Assembly: GCA_963840095.1 (NCBI GenBank)
Contig: CAWIXN010000004.1
Span: 434,001 to 498,000, forward strand
From: DATBGO01 sp963840095
Lineage (GTDB): Bacteria; Actinomycetota; Actinomycetes; Streptosporangiales; Streptosporangiaceae
Direction of reading: 5' to 3'
Length of the DNA stretch: 64,000 bases
Positions within the stretch are counted from its first letter, which is position 1, and each line of letters opens with the position of its first letter. This document shows, piece by piece, positions 34,475 to 42,828 of the stretch. The position numbers and the translations under genes were made by a program. A model generated the notes under the pieces. That model saw nothing but the letters and a program-made list of their open reading frames with translations, was not told the DNA's origin and did not search any database.

Positions 34475-34750
34475 CTTGACCTTCTCCGCTGCGGATGCGC
34501 TCCCGCCATGGCGGCGGGGCCCGCGCTGATTTCCTGCGATTGCTCTGGCCAGCCTGTCACGTCAGGCGCGGGGCGTAAGCCGTGCAGCCGGCCACGGGGT
34601 CGGGGAAGTGAACACCTGGGCCGGATGCACCAGAGCCCTCCACTGCCGAAGTCCGGGCATGGGCGCGACCACTGGTCTTGCCTATCCCGGCCGCGGCAAG
34701 TTCGGGGCCGCCTGGCGCGCGGCGCGCCGCGGCTTGGGATGCCCGGCAGA

Positions 34751-37014
34751 ATGGTCGCCGTGACCGGTCAATCCCCGTCGCCTGATACGCCGCAGAGCCT
34801 GTCGGTGCTGGAGGCGGTCCTGGAACGGATCATCTATGCCGACGAGGACTCCGGCTACACCATCGCCTGGGTCGCCACCGACCGGACCGGACCGGATCTG
34901 CTGACGGTGATAGGGCCGCTGCTGGGCGCCCAGATCGGGGAAAGCCTGCGGCTGACCGGGCGCTGGAGCTCTCACCCCAGGTACGGCACGCAGTTCGAGG
35001 TGCACTCCTACACCACGGTGCTGCCCGCCACCGTGCAGGGCATCCGCCGCTACCTGGGGTCAGGGCTGATCAAGGGGATCGGCCCGGTGATGGCCGAGCG
35101 GATGGTGGCACATTTCGGCACCGGCATCCTGGCCGTCATCGAGACCGAGCCCGGCCGGCTGATCGAGGTGCACGGCCTGGGACCGAAACGGACCAAGAAG
35201 ATCGCCGACGCCTGGGAGGAGCAGAAGGCGATCAAGGAAGTGATGATGTTCCTGTCCGGCGTGGGAGTGTCCACCTCCCTGGCAGTGCGGATCTACAAGA
35301 AGTACGGCGACGCCTCCATCACGATCGTGAAGAACGAGCCGTACCGGCTGGCCTCGGATGTGTGGGGCATCGGGTTCAAGACCGCCGACACCATCGCCCA
35401 AGCCGCCGGGATCCCGCACGACAGCCGGAACGGATCGGGGCAGGGCTGCAGTACACCCTGTCGCAGGCCGCCGACAACGGACACTGCTACCTCCCGCAAC
35501 CCAACCTGATCACCGATGCCACCAAGATCCTCGAGGTGGACCGGGAACTGATCGGCCCGTGCCTGGACGAGCTCGTCGCCGCCGGCGGCGTCGTCCGCGA
35601 ACTGGTACCCGGTGAGGGCGGCGATCTGCTCCCGGCGGTCTACCTGGTGGCCTTCCACCGGGCCGAGCAGTCCCTGGCGACTGGGCTGCTGGGCCTGCTG
35701 AACTCCCGGCAGGAGCGGCTGCCCGCGTTTGCGGCCGTGGACTGGGGCAAGGCGCTGCGATGGCTGCACGCCCGGACCGGGCAGGACCTGGCCCCGGGGC
35801 AGCAGGAGGCGGCCCAGCTCACCCTCACCCAGAAGGTGGCCGTGCTGACCGGCGGCCCCGGCTGCGGGAAAAGCTTCACCGTCCGTTCCATCGTCGAGCT
35901 CGCCACGGCCAAGAACGCCACCGTGGTGCTGGTCGCGCCCACCGGCCGGGCCGCCAAACGGCTGGCGGAGCTGACCGGCCACGAGGCCTGCACCGTGCAC
36001 CGGCTGCTGGAGCTGCAGCCCGGCGGCGACCCCAAATACGGTCCCGGCAAGCCCCTGGACGCCGATCTGGTCGTGGTGGATGAGTCCTCGATGATGGACG
36101 TGATCCTGGCCAACAAGCTGGTCAAGGCCCTCCCGGCAGGAGCGCACCTGCTGCTGGTCGGCGACGTCGACCAGCTCCCCTCGGTTGGCGCCGGCGAAGT
36201 ACTGCGGGACCTGCTCGCCGCCGGCGCCATCCCGCGGGTGCGCCTCACCCAGATCTTCCGCCAGGGCCGGCAGTCGGGCATCGTGGTCAACGCCCACCGC
36301 ATCAACCACGGCCAGCCCCCGCAGCTCACCGGCTTCGGCGACTTCTACTGGTTCGCCTGCGAGCCCCCCGGGGACTGCGGCCTGCACCCAGCGGAGGAGA
36401 CAGCCAAACTCGTCGTGGACATCGTCGCACGCCGCATCCCTGCCAAATTCGGGCTCGACCCGGTCCGCGACGTCCAGGTGCTGACGCCGATGCACCGCGG
36501 CCCTGCGGGAGCGGGCAACCTCAACAGCCTGCTGCAAGAAGCGCTCACCCCGCACCGCGACCAGACGCCGGAGAGGCGGTACGGCGGGCGGGTGTTCCGC
36601 GTCGGGGACAAGGTCACCCAGCTGCGCAACAACTACGACAAAGGCAAGGCGGGGATCTTCAACGGCACCGTCGGGGTCGTCACCGGCCTGTCCCTGGAAG
36701 AGCAGACCCTGACCGTGCTGACCGACGAGGACGAGCCGGTGGACTACGACTTCGCCGAACTCGACGAGCTCGCCCACGCCTACGCCGTCACCATCCACCG
36801 CTCCCAAGGCAGCGAATACCCCGCGGTGGTGATCCCGCTGACCACCTCGTCCTGGATGATGCTGCAGCGCAACCTGCTCTACACCGGCGTTACCCGCGCC
36901 AGGAAGCTCATCATCCTGGCGGGATCCCGCCGCGCCCTGGCCCAAGCCGTCCGCACCCGCGGAGCAGGCCGCCGCCACACCGCACTCACCCACCGGCTCC
37001 ACCCCGCCGGGTAG
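34751..37014 (+). pseudogene. recD2: RecD2-like ATP-dependent DNA helicase, frameshifted
   Basis: The N-terminal piece from ATG 34751 (LSVLEAVLERIIYADEDSGY TIAW ... SYTTVLPATVQGIRRYLGSG) carries the OB-like domain and helix-hairpin-helix region (IKGIGPVMAERMVAHFGTG, IEVHGLGPKRTKKIADAWEE) to GIPHDS at about 35430. One base is missing there. The other frame continues PERIGAGLQYTLSQAADNGH to 37014 with Walker A LTGGPGCGKSFT, Walker B VVVDESSMMD, GDVDQLPSVGAGEVLRDLL, motif IV-V regions and the superfamily I tail VTIHRSQGSEYPAVVIPL then LLYTGVTRARKLIIL. Full length would be ~755 residues, normal for RecD2. The helicase half is intact and could be translated separately only from a poor start. A sequencing error is the main alternative. 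Confidence 0.88.
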
Positions 37015-37379
37015 GCGAGCGGACCCCAGCGCCCAGAGCGAGTAAGCGCACGCTGAGATGTATCCGTAAACGGCCTGCCTGCACAGACAGCAAGATCAAC
37101 CCAGGTCGCCCCCGGATAACGCCGGAAGGCTGGACCGCACCACAAGGCCCAGCCGCCAAACCTTGAACAGCATCGAATAAATGATCTGCCCGGCCCGCGC
37201 CAGCGAGCATCCAGCGCCACGAGGTCGTTCGGACGGTTCCAGGCCGACGCCGGGCAGACTCGCAACGGGCGCGCATATCACCTCGATCTGGACGCCGCCT
37301 GCTGTCAGCGACCAGGCAGCCGGAAGCGCACCGAACGGCGGGTACGCGCGCGGGCACCCATCGTTCATGGGCCACTCTT

Positions 37380-37560
37380 TTGGGGCGCACGACGTGAAAT
37401 GCCGCAGGTCCAAGGTGGCCACGTCAGTCAGCTTGAGCCGCTCGGCGACTGCACGGTGGGGTGAGCTGGGGATCGGGGGCGACAAGTTCGCGCAGCCCCT
37501 GCGCCTGCGCGGGCTGAGGCGGTCCACCAGGTGGTGCCGGTCGTCATCGTCGTGAGCTGC
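37380..37560 (-). pseudogene. PIN-domain (VapC-like) toxin remnant
   Basis: One frame contains DDDRHHLVDRLS, like the loop after the first PIN acid, and some 35 residues later AVAERLKLTDVATLDLRHF, the conserved end of VapC toxins (D-x-x-x-x-x-AERLG-x-x-x-x-TLDxRHF). The central half of the domain is missing and the tail needs a frameshift (HVVRPK). Only a scrap remains. Confidence 0.4.
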
Positions 37561-37784
37561 GGTCACGGGCAACGGCCTGCGGTTCCCCGCACCCGGGTAC
37601 CGGGAATGGCCGGGCGGCTTGTCGGCGGGCGGAGGCGAACGGCGCTGTGGCTCTGGCGATCGGGAGGCCGCCTGCAGCTCGGTGGTCGCCGCCTTGGACG
37701 CTTTGCCTGTCCCGCCGGGGCTAGGTGGGAACGATCATGGCTGGATTCGTTCCCAATGAGGGGTACAAGCGTTCGAGAAACCAG

Positions 37785-37858
37785 TCGGGACGGCGGGATT
37801 TGAACCCGCGACCCCTTGACCCCCAGTCAAGTGCCCTACCAAGCTGGGCCACGTCCCG
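37785..37858 (-). tRNA. tRNA-Pro (GGG)
   Basis: Seventy-four bases fold as a standard tRNA. Acceptor stem CGGGACG pairs with CGTCCCG followed by discriminator A; the D arm is around GCCCAGCTTGGTAGGGC; the anticodon stem TTGAC/GTCAA encloses a GGG anticodon; the T arm is GCGGG-TTCAAAT-CCCGC. CCA is not encoded. This is the intact attB-bearing gene whose 3' half is duplicated at 2854, 4243 and 10360. Confidence 0.95.
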
Positions 37859-38065
37859 GTGCAAGCACCTGCCCGCCTATCCAGCGGGCCTACTTACCTT
37901 AGCGCAGTGCGGGCCCGCGGCGGTCACCGTGGGGGCTCGGCGCAGCTGTATGCAAACCGTAGCGACGGGCGCATACGTTGCGTATGCCTGGCTTGCCGCG
38001 ATGCTGGCCGGGCAACGATTGGTGGTAACAGAGTTCCACCTGGGCCAGGCACCCGGGGAGGGATT

Positions 38066-38294
38066 ATGAGCTGCCCGCATTGGCCGCCCTGCCCTCAGGC
38101 GGACGCGCCGGATCGTGAGGCCGCCCACGTCGTGGCCGCTCACCCGGAGCAGGCTGTGCAACGGCGTCGTGATATTCGAGGACACCGGGGACCTGCTTCC
38201 CGACGGCCGGGTCATAGCGCCGCACCGGGATGCGGCCAGCGGCCCAACGGGCATCACCGCCGTCGGGCACTACCCGCCCGGACTGATCGTTTGA
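38066..38294 (+). pseudogene. DUF5999-like protein with a small deletion
   Basis: ATG 38066 follows GGGAGGGATT. The frame reads MSCPHWPPCPQADAPDREAA HVVAAHPEQ, the DUF5999 opening. It then loses register; the continuation CNGVVIFEDTGDLLPDGRVI APHRD to TGA 38292 is in another frame. The family normally has GWSLLCNGVV after HPEQ, and about ten bases of that segment are missing here. Its function is not known. Confidence 0.7.
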
Positions 38295-38371
38295 GCTGGA
38301 GGACACGGCTGGCAGAATTGTGACTGGGAACGGCCTGGCTCACTGCAGGCCATATCTGAAGCGGCGGCACG

Positions 38372-39241
38372 ATGGCGTGGGGACCGGCGGGGGAGAGCGC
38401 GCGCCCTGGTGACCCCACGGTTCCGCTGCCGCTCCGCGATACCGCAGAACCTGCCTCGGACCGCCCGCCGTACCCGCCTGCGGGTCCGGCGTTCCGGCGC
38501 AGGCCGGGGCGGTTGCGCCGGCTGCTCCGCCGCCTAGCCCTGCTCATCGTGATCCTGGTCGTGCTGGCGGCCGTCGCCGCTGGCCTTCTGATGGCGGTAA
38601 CGCCGTCCGTCGGCAACGCCCTCCAGATCGCCCGGGCGCAGGCCAGGGCCCATCATGCCGTGTTCCCGGGTCCCCCGGTCCCGGCGAGGTTCGCGGCGTC
38701 GCTGACGGCCACCGAGGACCACAGGTTCTACTCCGAGCCAGGGATCGATGTCTTCGCGGTCGCCCGGGTGGCTGAGGGTTACCTGACCGGCAGCGGCGAC
38801 CAGGGCGGGGCCACTCTGTACCAGCAGCTGGCCAAGGTGCTCTACACGCCGGGGCGCTCGGGAGTGACGGTCGAGGCCGAGCAGGTGGCCCTCGCGGTCA
38901 AGCTCTACCTGACCTACACCAGGAGCCAGATCCTGCGGATGTATGCCGACGTGGTCTATTTCGGCAACGGCTACTACGGGCTGGCCGCGGCGAGCTGCGG
39001 CTACTTCGGGGTGCGGCCGGCCGGGCTGTCGTGGCCCGAGGCCGCGCTGATGGCCGGCCTGGTGCAGGGGCCCTCGCTGGACGACCCGATAACCCATCCG
39101 GTGGCCGCCCGCGCGCGAGAGGTCCATGTGGTCGGGAGACTGGTGGCGACGGGGGCGCTCACTCGGGCGCAGGCCGCCTCCGCGCTCGCGGTGCCGCTGT
39201 CTAGCATGCTCGCCAGGGCCGGAACCGGCTGCGCCCCCTAG
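38372..39241 (+). CDS. Monofunctional peptidoglycan glycosyltransferase (GT51)
   Basis: A 289-residue membrane-anchored enzyme that polymerises lipid II. A proline-rich cytoplasmic leader (1-50) is followed by a membrane helix (53-77) and the GT51 domain. Motif 1 is LTATEDHRFYSEPGIDVFAV with catalytic Glu115; the canonical histidine of EDxxFxxHxG is replaced (YSEPG). Motif 2 is GGATLYQQLAKVLYTPGRSG, and later motifs are EAEQVALAVKLYLTYTRSQI LRMYADVVYFGNGYYGLAAA. There is no transpeptidase domain, so it is monofunctional. ATG 38372 gives the full leader. It stands alone, converging with the GtrA-like gene. Confidence 0.85.
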   Translation: MAWGPAGESARPGDPTVPLPLRDTAEPASDRPPYPPAGPAFRRRPGRLRRLLRRLALLIVILVVLAAVAAGLLMAVTPSVGNALQIARAQARAHHAVFPGPPVPARFAASLTATEDHRFYSEPGIDVFAVARVAEGYLTGSGDQGGATLYQQLAKVLYTPGRSGVTVEAEQVALAVKLYLTYTRSQILRMYADVVYFGNGYYGLAAASCGYFGVRPAGLSWPEAALMAGLVQGPSLDDPITHPVAARAREVHVVGRLVATGALTRAQAASALAVPLSSMLARAGTGCAP

Positions 39242-39268
39242 CGCGAGCCCCGGCCGGGCCGAAGGCGG

Positions 39269-39829
39269 TCAGGGACGCGTCGTCCGGTGCCGTCCCGGAC
39301 CGGTGGACACCACGATCCGCTGCGGTGCCTGCTCATGCTCATGCTCGCTGACCTCGGCGGCCGCGGCGATCGGCTCGATGGGGGCGGGCGCAGCCTCAGG
39401 CGGGGCCAGCCGCCATACCCACTTGCGGTACGACCAGAACCTGAACAGCGTGGCCAGTACCACCCCGAACAGGAACGCGGCGTTCAACGTGAGCGCATCG
39501 TGCCGTCCGGAGGTGAGCTTGGCTGCCTCGATGCAGCCTTGCTGGATCAGGATGCCGACCCCGTTCAGCACGAAGAACAGCACGGTCTCCCGGCGCATGC
39601 CGCTGCGTTCCCTGGTCCGGAACGTCCAGTACCTGTTGCCGACGAAGGCAACGACTGCGGCAATCAAGGTGGATCCGGCGTTAGCCGCGAACGAGCCCAG
39701 CCCCGCGTGCAGCAAGAGATTGAAGCACAGCTCGGTGACGATGAAGGCGATTCCGCCCACTACGCCGAACTTTGCGACCTCGTGAAGCAACAACCGGAAT
39801 CGCTCGTAGAGCCTGCGGGCGAAGCTCAC
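39269..39829 (-). CDS. GtrA-family membrane protein
   Basis: A 186-residue protein from GTG 39829, preceded by AAAGGGG; in-frame codons further upstream (to 40129) overlap the divergent ABC gene and are arginine-rich shadow. Four hydrophobic helices: VAKFGVVGGIAFIVTELCFN, NAGSTLIAAVVAFVGNRYWT F, TVLFFVLNGVGILIQQGCIE and LNAAFLFGVVLATLFRFWSY RKWVW. The N-R-x-WTF and F-R-x-x-x-Y-R-x-WVW motifs are diagnostic of GtrA, which is thought to flip polyprenyl-linked sugars. The C-terminal tail is proline, histidine and glutamate rich and cytoplasmic. Confidence 0.88.
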   Translation of the reverse strand: MSFARRLYERFRLLLHEVAKFGVVGGIAFIVTELCFNLLLHAGLGSFAANAGSTLIAAVVAFVGNRYWTFRTRERSGMRRETVLFFVLNGVGILIQQGCIEAAKLTSGRHDALTLNAAFLFGVVLATLFRFWSYRKWVWRLAPPEAAPAPIEPIAAAAEVSEHEHEQAPQRIVVSTGPGRHRTTRP

Positions 39830-39993
39830 CTGACCCCTTTCCCGTTCCCCGTAACCCTCCGGGCACGCCGGACCTGCAGAGGCGCTGCCTGCGAGGGTAC
39901 CCCGAGCCAGACGGCTGGTGGCGAATCGGGGGAAATCCAGGCGCCGTGTATACGGACTCTTTCCCTTCACTCTAGTCGTAAACTCCCTCGGAA

Positions 39994-40959
39994 ATGTCAG
40001 ATCCGCGAGGTAGTGTCGCGGTCGTGGCCGCTCCCGACGTGCTGATTCACGCTCGCGGCCTGGCGAAGAGCTTCGGCGGCGCGGTCGCGGTGGACGGGAT
40101 CGACTTCGACCTGCGCCGGGGCGAGGCATTCGGGTTCCTCGGTCCTAACGGCGCCGGCAAGTCCTCGACGATGCGGATGATCGGCTGCGTCTCGCCGCCC
40201 AGCGCCGGCGAGCTGTCCATCCTCGGCCTGGACCCGGTCGCCGATGGTGCCACGATCCGGGCCAGGCTCGGCGTCGTCCCCCAGGACGACACTCTCGACG
40301 TCGAGCTGACCGTACGGGAGAATCTGCTCATATACGGCCGTTACTTCGGGCTGCCGCGGGACGTGATCAGCGCCCGGACCGCCCGGCTGCTCGACTTCGT
40401 GCAACTGTCCGACCGGGCCAACGACCAGGTGGAGCCGCTGTCCGGCGGGATGAAACGGCGCCTCACCATCGCCAGGTCGCTGATCAACGAGCCGGAGATC
40501 CTGCTCCTCGACGAGCCCACCACCGGGCTGGACCCGCAGGCCAGGCACGTGGTCTGGGACCGGCTCTTCCGGCTCAAGCGGCAAGGCGTCACGCTGGTCC
40601 TGACCACGCACTACATGGACGAGGCCGAGCAGCTATGCGACCGGCTGGTGGTGATGGACCGCGGCAAGATCGCGGCGGAGGGCTCGCCCAGGGAGCTGAT
40701 CGGGCGGTATTCCACCCCCGAGGTGCTTGAGCTCCGCTTCGACCCGGGCGAGCACGAGCAGGCCGCCCAGAAGCTCGCTGACGCGCCCGCCGACAGGATG
40801 GAGATTCTCGCCGACCGGATACTGCTTTACGTTCTAAACGGGGACCGCGCGCTGGCCGCCGTCCGGGCCCTTGGTCTGGAGCCGCTGACATCCCTGGTGC
40901 GCCGGAGCACGCTGGAGGACGTCTTCCTGCGGCTCACCGGCCGGCGGCTGGAGGACTGA
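39994..40959 (+). CDS. ABC exporter ATPase, DrrA/NodI type
   Basis: A 321-residue ATPase: Walker A GPNGAGKSS, Q-loop VPQDDTLDVELTVRENLLIY, signature LSGGMKRRLTIARSLINEPE, Walker B LLLDEPTTGLDPQARHVVWD, switch His in LTTHYMDEAEQLCDR, and a C-terminal extension (LELRFDPGEHEQAAQKLADA ... TSLVRRSTLEDVFLRLTGR) typical of the daunorubicin-resistance/NodI subgroup. ATG 39994 or GTG 40012 could start it; the promoter faces that of gtrA. It is followed at three bases by the first of two ABC-2 permeases. Transport is probably outward, of a drug, lipid or glycoconjugate. Confidence 0.92.
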   Translation: MSDPRGSVAVVAAPDVLIHARGLAKSFGGAVAVDGIDFDLRRGEAFGFLGPNGAGKSSTMRMIGCVSPPSAGELSILGLDPVADGATIRARLGVVPQDDTLDVELTVRENLLIYGRYFGLPRDVISARTARLLDFVQLSDRANDQVEPLSGGMKRRLTIARSLINEPEILLLDEPTTGLDPQARHVVWDRLFRLKRQGVTLVLTTHYMDEAEQLCDRLVVMDRGKIAAEGSPRELIGRYSTPEVLELRFDPGEHEQAAQKLADAPADRMEILADRILLYVLNGDRALAAVRALGLEPLTSLVRRSTLEDVFLRLTGRRLED

Positions 40960-40962
40960 CTG

Positions 40963-41805
40963 ATGGCGGCCCCGGTCCGGCCGCCCGCGGCCCGGGCCGC
41001 CCGGGTGCCGGTGACCCCGGCTTCCCGGTGGTCGCTGGCCGTCCGGGCGCTCCGGGCCTGGCTGACCAACTACCGGCGCACCTGGCAGGGCACGATCTAC
41101 TCCAGCGTGCTGAACCCGCTGCTCTACCTGGGCGCCATGGGCCTCGGCCTGGGCACGCTGGTCGACGCGCACGGGCAGGGCCGCCTCGGCGGCGTCAGCT
41201 ACCTGGCGTTCCTGGCCCCGGGGCTGCTCGCCGCCGGGGCCATGCAGACGGCCGTGGGCGAGTCCACCTACCCCGTTCTCGGGTCGATCAAGTGGCTGAA
41301 GACCTACCAGGCGGCCGTGGCCTCGCCGCTGGGCCCGGCTGACCTCTTCCACGGGCACCTGCTGTTCACCACGCTGCGGCTGACCATGAACTCGGTGATC
41401 TTCCTGGTCACCATGGCCGCCTTCGGCGCGATCCAGTCTTCGTGGGCATGGGCGCTGGCCATCGTGCCGGTGGCCGTGCTCACCGGCCTCGCGTTCGCCG
41501 CCCCGATCGAGGCCTGGGCGGTGACCAGGAATAAGGACCAATCGTTCGCGGTCATCTTCCGGTTCGGCATGATCCCGCTGTTCCTGTTCTCCGGCACGTT
41601 CTTCCCGATCTCGCAGCTGCCCGGCTGGATCCGGCCGGTGGCCTACGCGACGCCCCTATGGCACGGCGTGGCGCTGTGCCGCGCGCTCAGCCTCGGCACG
41701 GCCAGCCTGGGCGGTGCCCTGGTGAACGTCGCCTACCTGGCCGTGGTCGCCGCCGCCGGGATCGCCGCCGGGCAGCGCACCTACCGGCGGCGACTCTATG
41801 TCTGA
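40963..41805 (+). CDS. ABC-2 type permease, first subunit
   Basis: A 280-residue membrane protein: WLTNYRRTWQGTIYSSVLNP LLYLGAMGLGLGTLVD, YLAFLAPGLLAAGAMQTAVG E, AAFGAIQSSWAWALAIVPVA, FRFGMIPLFLFSGTFFPISQ LPGWIRPVAYATPLWHGVAL CRAL and a last helix. The FSGTFFPISQLP and P-L-W-H-G motifs are those of NodJ/DrrB permeases. Six helices. The gene's last codons begin the 24-bp tandem repeat that separates it from the second permease gene. Confidence 0.9.
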   Translation: MAAPVRPPAARAARVPVTPASRWSLAVRALRAWLTNYRRTWQGTIYSSVLNPLLYLGAMGLGLGTLVDAHGQGRLGGVSYLAFLAPGLLAAGAMQTAVGESTYPVLGSIKWLKTYQAAVASPLGPADLFHGHLLFTTLRLTMNSVIFLVTMAAFGAIQSSWAWALAIVPVAVLTGLAFAAPIEAWAVTRNKDQSFAVIFRFGMIPLFLFSGTFFPISQLPGWIRPVAYATPLWHGVALCRALSLGTASLGGALVNVAYLAVVAAAGIAAGQRTYRRRLYV

Positions 41806-41869
41806 GCGCGGAGCGGCCCGCATGTCTGAGCGCGGAGCGGCCCGCACGTCTGAGCGCGGAGCGGCCCGC
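41798..41869. repeat. Three tandem 24-bp repeats
   Basis: Three copies in a row (41798-41821, 41822-41845, 41846-41869), the first two identical and the third with one T to C change. Each carries TCTGAGCGCGGAGCGGCC. Copy one overlaps the last codons and stop of the upstream permease gene. The array fills the gap to the next permease gene. Confidence 0.9.
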
Positions 41870-41889
41870 CGCGGTGCGGAGCGCGTCAC

Positions 41890-42729
41890 ATGAGCGCGCC
41901 ATCGCTGCGGGAGATCCCGCTGCGGGTCCTGCCGGCCCCGATGCTGGCCAGCGCCCGCGGCCTGGGCGGCCGCGGCGCCGTGCACCTGATCGAGCGGCAC
42001 GCCCGGGCCTACCAGCATGCCTGGGTCATGCTGCTGTCCGGGATCGTCGAACCGCTGTTCTACCTGCTGTCGGTCGGGGTCGGCATCGGCGCCCTGGTCG
42101 GCACGGTGGCCGGGCCGAGTGGCCAGCCGGTCAGCTTCACCGCCTTCGTGGCCCCCGCGCTGCTGGCCACCTCGTCGATGAACGGCGCCGTCTTCGACTC
42201 GACCTTCAACGTGTTCTTCAGGCTCAAGTACGCCAAGTTCTACGACGCCGCGCTGGCCACGCCGATGCAAGCGGGCGACATCGCGCTCGGCGAGATCGGC
42301 TGGGCGCTGCTGCGCGGCGGGCTGTACGCGGTCGCGTTCATGGTGGTCATGCTCGCGCTGGGCCTGGTGCACTCGCTCTGGGGCGTCGCGGCGGTGCCCG
42401 CGGCACTGCTGATCGGCTTCGCCTTCGCCGCCACCGGGATGGCCGCCACCACCTACATGACCAGCTGGCAGCATTTCGAGTTCATCACGCTGGCCACGCT
42501 GCCGATGTTCCTGTTCTCGACGACGTTCTACCCGCTCAGTGTCTACCCGCGGCCGGTCCAGATCATCGTCGAGTGGACGCCGCTGTACCAGGGGGTGGCG
42601 CTGATGCGCGGCCTGACCCTGGGCGTGGTCGGCCCCGGGCTGCTCTGGCACGTCGCCTACCTGGCCGCCATGGGACTGGCCGGCCTGTCTGTGGCGGGCC
42701 GCAGGATCAGCCGGCTGCTGCTCAGGTAA
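41890..42729 (+). CDS. ABC-2 type permease, second subunit
   Basis: A 279-residue partner of the preceding permease, from ATG 41890. It shares the plan: ERHARAYQHAWVMLLSGIVE PLFYLLSVGVGIGALVG, FVAPALLATSSMNGAVFDST FNVFFRLKYAKFYDAALATP M, FITLATLPMFLFSTTFYPLS VYPRPVQIIVEWTPLYQGVA LMRGL. Two permease genes with one ATPase gene imply a heterodimeric exporter. The FSTTFYPLSVYP motif replaces FSGTFFPISQLP. The next gene, an acyl-CoA dehydrogenase, starts about 100 bases on and has its own ribosome binding site. Confidence 0.9.
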   Translation: MSAPSLREIPLRVLPAPMLASARGLGGRGAVHLIERHARAYQHAWVMLLSGIVEPLFYLLSVGVGIGALVGTVAGPSGQPVSFTAFVAPALLATSSMNGAVFDSTFNVFFRLKYAKFYDAALATPMQAGDIALGEIGWALLRGGLYAVAFMVVMLALGLVHSLWGVAAVPAALLIGFAFAATGMAATTYMTSWQHFEFITLATLPMFLFSTTFYPLSVYPRPVQIIVEWTPLYQGVALMRGLTLGVVGPGLLWHVAYLAAMGLAGLSVAGRRISRLLLR

Positions 42730-42828
42730 CGCCGGAGGCCTGTTGATCTCGACCAGGGCGCGGCAGGACCGTACGGTGGGGTCGTACCGGCCGGTAGATA
42801 GTCTTGTCCGGACTCGTGGAGGCGGCAG

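Noticed and set aside
35293..37002. A 569-codon minus-strand frame
   Set aside because: Antisense to the helicase half of recD2, whose motifs are unmistakable on the plus strand.
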